DNA from: Laetiporus sulphureus 93-53 | Taxonomy: Eukaryota > Basidiomycota > Agaricomycetes > Polyporales > Laetiporaceae | Assembly: GCF_001632365.1 (NCBI RefSeq) | Contig: NW_024468513.1 | Location: forward strand, 863,167-927,166 | Length of the DNA: 64,000 bases | Direction of reading: 5' to 3' | In this document: positions 12,561 through 27,597 of the stretch, one piece after another | Position numbering within the stretch: position 1 is the first letter of the stretch | Layout: each line of letters starts with the position of its first letter | The notes under the pieces: generated by a model | Database searches by the model: none | Told to the model about the DNA's origin: nothing | What the model saw: only the letters and a program-made list of their open reading frames with translations | Made by a program: the position numbers and the translations under genes

Positions 12561-13353
12561 CTACAGGGACGGCATTTTATCGCAGCCGTTATCGAGGTGC
12601 CGCTTTAGGGAGTCCGCGCGGCTGAATTCCTTTCTGCAGTACTTGCACGCATGGGACGTCTGCATGTGCTGCGACTCGAAGTGACGCTTGCGGTCATGAG
12701 GCCGAGAGAACGTTCTGTCACACATGTCGCAAGGGTACCGTTCCACGCCAGGTGACGGTGAAGACGGAGGCGGGATGACGATGCTGTTGTTGGCAGAGCC
12801 ACGCGGGAGGCTCTGATATGACTGCATAGTCTGCGCAGGAGTCGGAATGTAGCGAGCTCCTTGAGATGATGACGGCTGAGGTGGGGAGTATGACTGAGCA
12901 GGTGTTACCTGCGAGTATGCCTGCCCGGCGAATGAGTGAGATGGTGGAGGGTTGCTTCCATAGTTTCCCTGAGATGCGGGGTAAGCACTGGAGAACGGGA
13001 TTCCGCGTAGTGTCTGCCCCGAAGCTACAAGGGCGCAACTCGTAAGGTAAGGAGAATGACGAGTAGACTCAAGCCATACCTCCATAAGTGGTACCATGAG
13101 CGACTTGCTGTGCAACAACATCTCCCCCGATGCCCTGAGATCTATGCATAGTATGATACGCTCCGCTCTGCGCAGACTGAGGGTGCTGATTGTAAGCCAG
13201 CGTCTGAGCCTGATAGACTTGTCCGGTGTGCGAAGGTTGCGTGGAATAGTGAAGAGAGGGATCTTGGTACGCATACCGGGGGTCAATGTTCGGTGTGATG
13301 TTCTGGCCGTCGTGGCCATCAACAGCGCGTCCAGAGGTGTAGTATGGGTTCAT
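12561..13353 (-). CDS. C2H2-type zinc finger transcription factor
   Basis: Two exons (13353-13080 and 13024-12561, 55-base intron) give 245 residues. The first 170 residues are Gln/Ser/Pro/Tyr-rich and likely disordered. The C-terminal 75 residues hold two adjacent fingers. Finger 1 is CDMCDRTFSRPHDRKRH with a final His (C-x2-C-x12-H-x4-H). Finger 2 is CKYCRKEFSRADSLKRH ending with Cys in place of the last His (C2HC), followed by DNGCDKMPSL at the end. This C-terminal pair with a Cys-ended second finger is common in Agaricomycete regulators. It should bind DNA in the nucleus; the targets are unknown. I chose the start at MNPYYTSG because the upstream in-frame ATG (13419) adds 22 residues that do not look coding. 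Confidence 0.85.
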
Positions 13354-15376
13354 TCTGATGGGGAGGGTGATGTGAGGGGCTGGCGGATCTTTGGACTGAC
13401 GCACGCTCTGGCAAAGCATTATATAGATCGTCGTGACCGGCAGTCAGGATCAACTTGGCCATTTCAGTCCCATGGCGAAAATTTGGACAGCTGAACGTAC
13501 TCTTGCGCTCCATACTGGGTGGGACGCTCTTCGTGCAGGGAAGGCAAGGTATGCAACAATTCACCGTATTCGCTTCGAGCCGAAACGCAGACCGCCTTCC
13601 GGCAGTTGATTCGCGTCAAGGAACAGTCGAGCTAGTGAACCCCGATGACCAATGGTACGATTTTTATGATGCTTCCATGGTAGTTCAATTCCTGTCGTAG
13701 GAATTCACTCAGTAGCCTTGATTGGAAAGAGGCACGGATCTGTTCGCGTTTCAGGCGCAGGCGTCGCAATTTGACGGACGCGGTTATCAGTTGCCGTTAT
13801 TGTGTTTATAACGAAGTCCTCAACAAGACATTCGTCGCGCAACATTTTTCTCCGTCCCGACGATATCGAATGAGAAACTGAGGGTCTTCCGTGTTCAGAA
13901 GACAGCTATCATTGAATTATGATATCAGCTGAATCAAGGCTTATGCGCAATACAGCGTCTGCATCTCACATAGCATGTGTATTCTACCGGAACAGTGGAT
14001 CATACCGATGAGATCTTTCAGGCAAGAAACCCTCGCATCGAGGATCAAATCACATACCGCGCCCTAAAAACCGGTCATTCGGTTATTCCGCTGCATTCGA
14101 TGTGTCAATCAGTGCTTACATGTACACCTCAAATTTGTTGATAATTATTTTGTATCTTTCATAAGACTTGAGATATGCCCGGTTCTTGATCTTGTGACTC
14201 ATGATGCCATTTGCTTCACTGCGTAAGCTTGGGCATCTAGTTGAAACGATAGCAGTGAGCGCTACACGGCAACAAAAGTAGAGCCTAAATGATCCGGTCT
14301 GCATGGGAAGTGAGCCCGACATACGTGCAAACATGTCCAGTAGCAAGAAAGGCAGCGCTTTTGTGTCGCAGTCCTGAAGTAACATGACCTTTGGGTTTGA
14401 ACCCTGGGTGATGCACCCACGTAACAGGTAAATAACGGAGCGCTGCCGAACGCAAAATGGATCGGACGTGTAACGAAATCGAGTTTCCAAGCACCCTAGC
14501 TCATAGGTCAGTGTCTAGAGCAATCGGCAAATGATCGTGCCCGTGGTGTAAGATATGACAACCAGTGTAGAGATGCGATGACCGTTCCGAGGGTCCGCGC
14601 GTCAACCTCCGATCTATCCCTCCGAAAGTTTATCAGCTCGTGGGGTGCCAGAAGACGAACTCCGTAGCATATGATGCATACGATCGGACTTGGAGCGGTA
14701 GTCTTACAGTGAAGGATCTGCGCCAGTTCTGAGGGAGTGCGTAATACCAATGCGCTAGATGACGTATGAGGCTGTTCGCGAATGATCTTGCAATGGCACT
14801 GGGTCTTTTGATATTGTATTGAACTTATGAGGGCTTAACGAGCAAGATAGCATTTGAATGGAATAGCATAAGTCGCATCTTCGAGAGAGAACCGTCCGAA
14901 ACTGGTTTGAGTTTGCACTAAGCACTTTTAGGCGGATCATCGACAAAGAATTCCACGTTGATGTCACGGGACGCTACCCGCGCGAAGGACTGACATGGAA
15001 TAATTAGCAGACACATATGTTGAAGGCGCAGGGAACTGATGGCTGGAACATCAGAGTCGGTTGGGGGACAGAGGAACTGTTTGCCTGGACTTTTCACGCT
15101 TTGCGTACAATCAGGTCGGAGATGACTGAGGTAGCGATGTTCATTTATAATGTCAAATCAAATCGCACGGCTGAGAGAAGACAGAGACGTCCCGGAGAGT
15201 GGACGAGTTTGATCCACCAGAAGATCGGAGAGAAAAAGTGGTTCAGAGTCAGGGTCAGACTTGACTGCTGCAACTATAATGCCCATATTCGTCGCAGGAA
15301 CAAATAAGGCCCAACACGACCTGGCCGCATGCGGTGACCAACACGTTCCAGGTAAGCACCGCTCGAGCTCTGGTCT
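13354..15376. other. intergenic stretch between divergent C2H2 and PPG1 genes
   Basis: No gene supported. A plus-strand frame near 13474-13608 (starting MAKIWTAERTLALH) is short and unrecognised. An AT-rich part (14100-14500) contains a T-loop-like GGTTTGAACCC at about 14395, without the stems of a tRNA. Confidence 0.45.
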
Positions 15377-16693
15377 ATGGCACCCTTTGATTTGGACGCT
15401 TGCATCGAGCAACTACTCAGGAAACAACTGCTACACGAGGCATTACTACGAGAGATATGCGAGAAAGCCAAGGAGGTGCTCATGCGCGAGTCCAACGTGG
15501 TCCATGTTAGTGCTCCAGTGACAGTGGTCGGCGACATCCATGGGTGAGTTGAGCCGGTGCAGCAGCCAGCTTGCTCTGATTGAACATTCAAGCCAGTTCT
15601 ACGATCTCGTAGAAATATTTCGCATAGGGGGATACGCGCCGAACACGAATTACCTCTTCTTGGGTCAGTTTATCCTCCACTTGGCCCTGTAACGCTGCTG
15701 GACGGTTGGTTTCACTAGGTGACTATGTCGATCGCGGGCTCTTCAGCGTCGAGACAATATCACTCTTGACATGTCTGAAACTCCGTTATCCTGATCGCGT
15801 GCAACTTATACGAGGAAATCATGAATCACGCGCTGTTACGCAAGTAAGTCTCCCGCTTCTGTCACCTTATGTATGATACGATGAGGAGTTGCTTCAGTCA
15901 TATGGCTTCTATACTGAATGCTTCAGGAAGTATGGCTCATCGCATGTATGGACATACTTCACGGACATGTTTGACTTCTTGACCTTGTCTGTCGTAATTG
16001 ACGATAAGATATTCTGTGTACACGGTGGTATGTGGTGGACCCATTTTACCCGAGCAATCCTATCTAACGAGTTTCACAGGGTTGTCGCCGTCGATACATT
16101 CCATAGACCAGATCAAAGTCGTAGATAGATTCCGAGGTCGGTCACCTTCCTTCAGCGCTTTGAACAGTCAGGGTAACGGTCGGTATAGAGATTCCCCACG
16201 AAGGGCCGATGGCGGATCTCGTGTGGTCTGACCCAGACGCTGAAAAAGAAGATTTCGCAATATCCCCGAGGTTTGTCGAACTAGCCTCCGGCGCGTTAAC
16301 TGTCCCTGACATGCGTTGTCATCGCAGAGGAGCTGGGTATACCTTCGGCTCGGGAGTCGTTTACAAATTCCTCGAAACAAATAAGATGACGCACATTCTT
16401 CGCGCACATCAGCTATGCATGGAGGGCTATGCATCGTTATTTGACAAGCACCTATCCACCGTGTGGTCCGCTCCGAACTATTGCTATCGGTGTGGGAACT
16501 CGGCAAGCATACTGGAAGTTGGGCCCGGCGAATCGATGTTCTTCAACGTCTTCCAGGCAGCTCCAGAAAACGAGAGAGATGGGCCGAGTCAACAAGCCGC
16601 GCAGAATGCGGGCGGCAAGGTATGTCAGCTGCTCGCTCGTTAAGGAGCGCTGTCGCTGACCGTCGTTCACAGTTACCCGAGTACTTCCTGTAA
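15377..16693 (+). CDS. PPG1: PP2A-like serine/threonine phosphatase catalytic subunit, Ppg1 type
   Basis: Eight exons (15377-15543, 15593-15663, 15719-15843, 15898-16027, 16080-16136, 16189-16270, 16328-16619, 16673-16693) give 314 residues, the normal length for a PP2A-type catalytic subunit. All metal-site motifs are present across splice junctions: GDIHG, GDYVDRG, RGNHESR, the His of FCVHGGLSP and RAHQL. The C-terminus is EYFL, the methylatable tail of PP2A relatives. Sequence around [18 protein letters not shown] and [12 protein letters not shown] points to the Ppg1 branch, which in yeast acts in a STRIPAK-like (Far) complex and in glycogen control. The start [14 protein letters not shown] matches the family N-terminus. 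Metal-dependent dephosphorylation of Ser/Thr is expected in the cytosol. Confidence 0.93.
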
Positions 16694-17743
16694 ATTATCT
16701 ATAATGATAGATACCCTGCCATCTTCGAGGAAAGCTGTATCAACGTCGTTTTCGCATAATCGTAACAGTCCTGCTTGTACTTCAGAGAGAACATGTAATC
16801 TATCGTTGGGCCATCCAGATCCATCCGAGCCGATGACTCTCGGATCGATGCATTGCACAAACTGAAAAATCGGCGAGAGACGGGCAGTCTGAGTTGCGAT
16901 AGGATTATGTATACCGATTCCACGATTGTGCCTCAGTAAACCAAGATGCTTTTGCTTTGGCATCCCAATGAGTATTGATCCTCTAAAGTCGTATGACTGT
17001 AATTGGCCAGATGAGTAGCAAGATTTTCACGCCACCGCCGCCCCCTTGCCATCTCCTACCAATTCTACCTGCAGTGTTGCTAGATTGTAACAGACCTAGA
17101 TCCTATGTAGCAAGCATATATTATTCAGCGAGCTCCATCCTTGCATGATTACAATATCAATCTGCCACATGATCCGACGATATAGGACATTGTTGCACCC
17201 GTCAATATCAATGATTCAATCTAAGCGACGAGCTCGGACTTACGCGTCAAGAAGGCATGTTTACTACAATATGACTGGTCCGTCCAAAATTTGCGGCAAA
17301 GCTTTGACATGAACCAACCGCAAGCAGAGGCTGTGCACCTACCTCAATCTCGATTCAATACGTCGATCGGACGTGTCTGCTCCGGCTCGGGAGAGGTTAT
17401 GCGTCGAGGTATGGTGCGAACGAACCTTTTATGCATCTGGCGGTGCCGTCTTTGACTACAGCTGCATATTAGCACCTTGATAGATTCGCAACATTATCTG
17501 ACATGTAAGTCATCGCAACGAAATCAGCTAAAACACACTCCAATCTGTCATCCGCGCATGAAACAATAGCCTCTGAGACACTTCAAGCTAAGACGCTGCT
17601 ATCCACCTGGTAACCCACTGAAAGTGGCAGGTACACAGAAGGGTATGCTAGACAACTGGTTGATGTCATGATAGCGTCCGCAAATCGGACGAGAGGACGA
17701 GAGGAGTCCACTTTCCATGCCACCGGTATCGGCATTCCAGGCA
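16694..17743. other. 3' flanks of convergent PPG1 and CRAL-TRIO genes
   Basis: AT-richer non-coding sequence between convergent genes. I see only short open frames with no motif and no repeat. Confidence 0.5.
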
Positions 17744-19274
17744 TCATATAGTCATTACATGCTCGACTGCGGTCTGCAACACGCGATAGATCGCCTTCCA
17801 AGATGTCCGGCGCGATATTCGCCGGATGATGAATGCCACGGATATGCCAAGGATGACCACGACGCGTGTCTTCCACCGTGCCCAAAACAATCGCGCGAGC
17901 ACGCGGAATAAATCCCGTTTGCGTCGCCGGCCGTGAAGCAGGGTGGGGACCGGAGTGCCGTAACGCACGGGATATCCGAAGAAAGGATTGCTAGGAGACG
18001 TGGGCGACTGGAATTGACCAGCAGCGGCCTGACTTGTGGAGTTGGTATGGGGTATATTTGGTGCTTCATTGCTGAATGCGGATATGCGTCCTGCCTTTTC
18101 TCCGTCGTCGCTTCTCCTGACGTGGCCCTGCAGGGGGTCATCCAGCGCCGTTAACGGTGGAAGTTGACCACCGAAATCTGCGCGGCGTTAATCTCAGCGC
18201 TGTTCACATGGTGAAGAGCTCCGACAATGTACCTGATGGCAGATGATAGGGAGAAAAATATTCGAGCAGCTCAGATTCAGTCGGAAAAAACACGCGTGAC
18301 ATTGCGGAGGATGGTAGGGCTCGTCTGGCCAATCCGGACCGGCGGTGAATGAGCTTCTGATAAACGTGAGAACGGAGAGCGTACCTCAATAGATTCCAGA
18401 AGCCAGAATGGGTCCATGAGTAGTTCAGAACTATAACTATCTCACACAGTCTCAGCCGTTAGATCGCACAGGCCATTTGGAATACCGACCTGACGCCAGC
18501 ATCCCCGGGAAATAAGGTATAACTTCCTGTACAAACCATTTCAGGAGGTCCACCTGTTTCTGATACTTGTCACATGAGAGCGTCCGGGAAATGTTTACAC
18601 GGACATTTCGCTTACTAGATTCTGTACGGAGATGTTCCCGATGTCGAGCAGAAGAACGTATTGAAATATCGGCAATGTGTCCGTGTCCATGCGCTGATCA
18701 TCTGTATTCAATTGCGCCATGTGGATGCGCAGTAATTCCATTCCTTGTAGGAGAGCATGTTTAGAAGTGTGCGAGATGTCAGCCATGGCCGCTAATTTCG
18801 TAAATAGCACTGGACGCCCGAATGGATCATGACAAGTGGACGGAAAACATCGCAGGAATGGAGGAATAGAGTCTATCACGGGTGAAAAAGAGAGAGCACG
18901 CCACACAAGTATCTTCCGTGCATCTTCGAGCGCGAAGGAGATCACGAATCTATGGCGCTTGCGAAAGGTTCAGCACAACTTCGCAAAATGAATGATATGC
19001 AAACCTTCAATATACGAAATAGTGATGCTGAGCGGTGAGTACGTCAGTTCAGTAATGAGTGCAGTTGTGGTTGAAGACTGTAATACTCGCCCACGTCACG
19101 TAACCATTCATCCAACTTCTGGGCCTCCTCAGCTTCCAGCGATAGTTCCTCGGCCAAGTCGGGCAAGACATCTCTGAGAAGTGTTTTCTGAAGACTAAAC
19201 ACCAGATGTACGTTATCCCTGTACAGCTCATCGAGCATTTCGTTGTGAGGTCGGAGTGCATCGTACAGCGCCAT
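17744..19274 (-). CDS. CRAL-TRIO (Sec14-like) protein with C-terminal membrane segment
   Basis: Seven exons (19274-19100, 19027-19005, 18957-18616, 18559-18490, 18430-18385, 18324-18233, 18177-17744) sum to 393 residues. The N-terminal helical part (SLEAEEAQKLDEW) is the CRAL-TRIO-N bundle. The lipid-binding domain follows with DPFGRPVLFTKLAAM, FQYVLLLDIGNISVQNL, VLNYSWTHSGFWNLL and FFPTESELLEYFSPYHLP, ending in the usual DFGG. This family carries phosphatidylinositol and other lipids between membranes. After a Ser/Pro linker comes a basic stretch (LLHGRRRKRDLF), a hydrophobic segment around residues 355-370 (RVVVILGISVAFII) and another basic stretch, suggesting membrane tethering near the C-terminus. 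It diverges from the SET gene with only 203 bases between starts. The lipid ligand is not deducible. Confidence 0.88.
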
Positions 19275-19477
19275 GGAGAAGGCAAAAGAGGCGAGTGCCG
19301 TTTTGAGCGCCACCGCAGGCGGGGTGCATGTGAAAGACGCGCTAAACGCGCTATTGGAGTCACGTGAGACGCGTCAGAAAAGTGTCTGCCCACGGCATTC
19401 TGCTCAGTGTTCAGCGATTCGTACAAGTCGTGCACTTTGCCAGTGGCCATTATCACCGTCTGATTCACAAGGGCACC
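19275..19477. promoter_or_regulatory. bidirectional promoter, CRAL-TRIO / RKM4-like
   Basis: The 203 bases between two divergent start codons must carry both promoters and both 5' UTRs. I see no clear TATA box. Confidence 0.5.
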
Positions 19478-21426
19478 ATGGATGAACTGGTGCAGTGGTT
19501 TTATGCGCAAGGTGGTGGTCTGGACGAGTCATCCATGGGCCTGACCAACTTCGCCGGCCAAGGACGGGGAGCCGTAGCTCTTCGAGATCTTCCAGTACGT
19601 TCGACACACTCTAGAGCGAAACTCTATTGACAGACTCTAGGAAGGACACACACTGTTTACCATTCCCCGCGAGCTAACGCTGTCCGTGCGCACGTCTTCG
19701 CTGCCCGCTCGGCTGGGAATGGAGTCTTGGAAGCAGTTTGGGTTACATATTGGATGGACTGGGCTAATATTGTGCATGATGTGGGAAGAATCCCTTGGGC
19801 CTTCGTCTAGGTGGTCGACATATTTACGTGAGTGATGATCACGAGTTACGTTGAGCATGTTCACGATGTCTTTTTGTACAGCTACCCTTCCATCCAACTT
19901 TGACACGCCAATGTTCTGGTGTGAGGAAGACTTACGAGAATTACGAGGTACCGCAGTGGTAGGTTCGTCTCGCATTTCTTCATGCTGTATGTATAGTGAT
20001 TTACCTAAACAGACAAAATTGGCAAGGACGATGCTGAAAGAGACTACCATGAAAAGCTAGTACCGGCAATAAAGGTTTGCGGTCATGATGGCAATGCGTC
20101 TAAGCGCACAATTGACATCACCTGTGCAGAGTCGACCCGACCTGTTTCCAGAAGAGCTCATCCCACAAAATTATTCAATGGAGCGCTATCACATCATGGG
20201 AAGCCGTATATTGTCCAGGACTTTTCATGTGGACCCATGGAAGCCCGAAAATGGCGAGAAAGGCCAGCAAGAGGAAAGAAGCGAAGAGTCAGATCCGGAT
20301 CCACATTCGATGGATGTGGATGTGGAACCTCCTGCGGAGACTCACGAACCCTTGATTGGACAAAGAGAGGAGGAGAACGGTGATATTGACGACGACGACG
20401 ACGAAGAAGAAGAAGATGACGAGGACGAGGACGGAGAGAATCCGGCAGATGTGGCTATGGTGCCCATCGCGGATATGCTAAACGCCCGCTATGGATCAGA
20501 AAACGTAATTACCAACGCTTGTGACCTCGCGAGCTATGCTGAGCGTCTGGCAGGCCAAGCTTTTCTATGAGGAGCGTGTATTGCGCATGGTCACCATAAA
20601 ACCGATCAAATCCGGAGAACAGATAGTATGTATTCCATTTTCCGATAGCCGTGACATTCTGACACATCACCTCCCTATCAAGTGGAACACGTACGGTGAC
20701 CCCCCAAATTGTGACCTTCTTCGCCGCTACGGCCACGTCGACCTCGTTGACCTATCGCAGCCGCTTTCCGGCAAGGGAAACCCAGCAGATGTAGTGGAAG
20801 TTCGTGCAGACCTCGTCGTTGCTTCTGTGTCCAAAACGCCTGCCAGCGATCTGCAGGACAGAGTGGACTGGTGGCTGGAGCTCACCGATGACGAGTGAGT
20901 GAATAAACGCGCGTTCTATCATCCTGAATTGCATGGCTAACTGGTCCCCCAGCACGTTCGTTATTATGACCGACTGCGAGCTACCAGAGGAGTTAGCATC
21001 TTTTGTGAGGCTACTTTTTCTTGCGAACGATGAGTGGGAGAAGGCGAGGAAGAAAGGCAAGCTGCCGAAGGCAAAAGTCGATCCGTCAACCCTCTCCATT
21101 GTAGCCGATGTCCTCGAACGACGTCTTCGTGAATACCCGACTACCATAGAGGTTGGTTATTCTGCGATGTGATTGCTCGCCGTCACTCAAATCGCATTTA
21201 GGAGGACGAGCAATTGCTTGTGCCCGAACGCGCAGGCCACTTGTCAACTAACAAGAAGCACGCAGCAATAGTCAGACTTGGAGAGAAGCGCATCTTGGAC
21301 GGGACTCTACGAAAGGTGAAGGATATGATGTCTGTCCATGGAGCTCAGAAGGGCAAAGACAAGAAAAGAGGTTCTGACAGACACGGAGACGATGCAGAAC
21401 GGCGAGTGAAGAAATCCAGACGATAG
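19478..21426 (+). CDS. SET-domain lysine methyltransferase, SETD6/RKM4 type
   Basis: Multi-exon gene. Exon 1 is 19478-19594 (MDELVQWFYAQGGGLDES). Later exons give the split SET domain: GRGAVALRDLPEGHTLFTIP, then the iSET insert with LPSNFDTPMFW and LRELRGTAVV, then VPIADMLNARYGSEN and WNTYGDPPNCDLLRRYGHV, followed by a Rubis-subs-bind-like C-terminal domain (WWLELTDD, LPEELASFVRLL). The conserved ADMLNA and NTYG strings form the S-adenosylmethionine and catalytic Tyr site. The family mono-methylates lysines: ribosomal protein L42 for yeast Rkm4, RelA and others for SETD6. An acidic run of Asp/Glu (about 20400-20440) interrupts the SET domain before ADMLNA and is unusually long. The C-terminus is Lys/Arg rich. 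The substrate here is inferred only from the family. Confidence 0.9.
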
Positions 21427-21573
21427 TACGGTACGTTCTGCGCTCCCTCCGATTTGTGGTGGTGATTTTTAGGCTCGTAGTATGCTGACTTAGACTACGT
21501 GTCAAGTTCATCGCATTTGCTTCCAATATACTATATACATGAAATTCGTCGATATCGGACGTCGTCACTGCCC

Positions 21574-23283
<1,710 letters not shown>

Positions 23284-23699
23284 TGTAGGTGCATGGGGAC
23301 GCAGTGGTGAAAGACCGATGTTAGTATATATGCAGCGGCCCGCTCAGACGGGCAATCACCAACTGATCAGCGGTCCGCATGTACAGATATTGATCCTATT
23401 TGTGCCATGCAGCTTGGCCATGTCACCGGACATGCCGTGGAGGCTGTCGGGACGGACTGACGAATCAAGTTCGTCTTAAAGGCGTCGTTCGGGTCTCATG
23501 GGTCTGAGAAACCAAACCTATTCGCCGCCCGGGAGAACTAAACGCGCTGTGTGCGCTGCGAATCGCGGAGCTTCACGGACTGATGCATATTCAATTCAAA
23601 ACTATACTGAGCAATGAGTGAAGCTCATGATCAATTACCCGTAACGTGAATAAGGACAACGGGAAGAAGAGGCGTCCGTGCGTACTCCCGACACGGGGT
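23284..23699. other. spacer between the two tandem Nudix genes
   Basis: Promoter of copy 1 and 3' flank of copy 2, 416 bases. No separate gene is seen. Confidence 0.5.
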
Positions 23700-25470
<1,771 letters not shown>

Positions 25471-26718
25471 GGACTACCTTTGATGGTGCACGCAATGTTG
25501 GGCAGATGGAGACGTCCGGGATGCGGACAACGAGGCGAGAGGTATGTTCGTCGAGCGCACGGGCTTTCTCACCGGTCATCCTTTAGCTTACTCAGGGCCT
25601 CCGTAGCCCGTCCCAATCATCAAACACGCTCATACCGGCCCTCCCTCAGGGCGTCTCCCCACGGTCAGCAGAGCGGTGCGAGCGCAGAGCTGTCATCCTG
25701 TGTCCTTTCTGACTGGACGCCAGGGGACGACGACCTCGCCGATGCTGCATGTATGCGCTTCGCTCGTCGTCTAGCTGCCATTCCCCGCTCCTGGTCGCGA
25801 CCCCCGCGGGCCCTTACGCAAAGATTTTCTCTCCGCCGCACAGGCTGCGCTCAGGCCTCTGCTCCATCGTTACGAAAGGCTGTCCTCGTCGTCCAGTGCG
25901 ACGCATGGGCCCCTTCGCGCGCGGAAGGCGTGGAGGGCACGCTGTGCCGGCGCGTACGTTGGGTCCACCCGCTTCTGGCCCCTGAATTCTCTCCGAAATG
26001 CATTGGAGACTTCGCTTCTATCAATGTGCTGTCTCTGCTTGGGAATGCGGTGCACAGATGAGCTGCGCGGATCCCGCTGCTACGAGCAATCTCCCGCTGA
26101 GGATCGGTATAAGTATGACGCCCAGCGTGTGCTCTATGCCTCACTCTTCTTTCCTTCGTTCCCCGTTCATTACCTGCGACACCCCCATCGAATCGAGGCA
26201 CAAACATGCGTCCTTCAATATCTCGTCCGATGCGCCGTCTTGTTTCCATCTCCGGGTGAGTTCACGAGTCTTGTTACGGCCACCCTTGATCTCGGCCTTC
26301 TTTGTACCTGCTTGTTGTGGAAATCACGATAATGGCCCTCGTGTATTCTCTGGCCACTCCATTGGCCTGGTGCCGGCACGGCCTTGTCAGAATATCTGCT
26401 GAATATCCGCTTTGCACACGCTGCAGGGGCCTTCGCCCCCTTGACGTTTCCTTTTTCGGCAGCACAATGCCACTTCCCATCTTGTTTCGGCCATTCGAAT
26501 GTGCTGACCATGGCCATGATTCCCTGCAATATTGCAGATACTGCAAAGCCGGCGGTCATGCGATCTCCGAGACACAGAGCGGAACTCCAAGCTCTGTCTT
26601 ATATAAAACCCAACCTTCTCCCTGGGCCGACCCAATTAACGACCCCATTACGACGCTCGTAAGTCGGGTTTCTTCTATTTTCAGCCGAGGACGCTAGAGC
26701 TAACGTCCCGCGTCGCAG
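25471..26718. other. intergenic stretch upstream of Nudix copy 2
   Basis: GC-rich, with overlapping open frames on both strands (for example 25429-26061 plus and 26559-26215 minus), none with motifs. A plausible first exon MRPSISRPMRRLVSIS (26206-26255, followed by GTGAGT) can be joined in frame through about 26398-26667 to the small gene at 26719, but it conflicts with a TATATAAA at 26600-26607. I leave it unassigned. Confidence 0.35.
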
Positions 26719-26946
26719 ATGGCACCAGACTCCCCGCGCTCTTCTCCTGCTACGACCATGGACTATGCCACACGACCAAATGACCACTTGACACCGGGGC
26801 AGGCCATCTCAGAAGCATGGAAACGGGAGTCTCCAGAGAGCCAAGCACAGTGGCGGCTCGCCGACGCGCGTGCGCGGCAGCAGTACCTCGCGCCGCCGCG
26901 GTGGATTCAGAGTCCGGGCAAGAAGGCAAATGGCGCGAAGATGTAA
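26719..26946 (+). CDS. possible small protein with HMG-box-like segment
   Basis: A 75-codon frame starting MAPDSPRSSPATT. The middle, PGQAISEAWKRESPESQAQW, looks like the second half of a fungal HMG box (helices 2 and 3, with the SPE turn), but the first helix is missing. A TATATAAA lies 112 bases upstream of the ATG, which suits a stand-alone gene. Alternatively it is the last exon of a longer gene starting at 26206, because a GTAAGT...CAG intron ends exactly at the ATG and the frames agree. Coding status is uncertain. If it is real, a small nuclear protein would be the guess. Confidence 0.35.
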   Translation: MAPDSPRSSPATTMDYATRPNDHLTPGQAISEAWKRESPESQAQWRLADARARQQYLAPPRWIQSPGKKANGAKM

Positions 26947-27597
26947 GAGGAGGAAACGAAATATTTATTCGTGTGTATGAACATCCGATGCGAGCGAGCG
27001 CGCTCGACGTCGACTCTTTAGATTATGGGATCATAATGCTACGCTATGAGCTGGCTTCGTTATCGTATAATGCGGATGGATGGAGGACGGAGCTCTGCGA
27101 AGAGGGTCGCGTCGGAGAGCTCGGGTGTGGGAACCCTCGAGGCCGAGATCTACGCGTAGTGTCTAGTGTCATATATTGTCTATATTCCCCTGCTCTGTCT
27201 ACGCACGTATCCATAATGCGAGATGTCTCGGAACTTGTGCGTGCGAGCCGTTCGAACATAAGCGCCTAAGTACCGACGCTCGACCAGAAGCGGCGACTCG
27301 ATCGGCGCATCTAATCTAATCTTAGCGAATCGAGCGGAGTCATCGAGCAATCTCTGAACGGCGTGCGCTGATTGGCTCCCGCATGCATCAAGCAGCAGAC
27401 GTTTTGCCAGTGCTCAGGCTTGCACCATCCTTGCACCAGACCTTACCACGCTCGCTTGCTCTCTCCCCGCTTGGCTCATTGCTCGTCTGGCTAGGGACCG
27501 ACGCTCGGCGCTGATTGTGTTGTTTCACTTGGAGGATCGCACATACAAGTCGGGACAGCCACAGAGACATTGACATTGACACACGCACGCGCGCGCC
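26947..27597. other. promoter region of the mitochondrial carrier gene
   Basis: No gene seen. It should hold the carrier promoter. Short frames on both strands lack motifs. Confidence 0.5.

Noticed and set aside
14385..14415. GGTTTGAACCC string resembling a T-loop
   Set aside because: Lacks A-box and cloverleaf stems; it reads as a small palindrome only.
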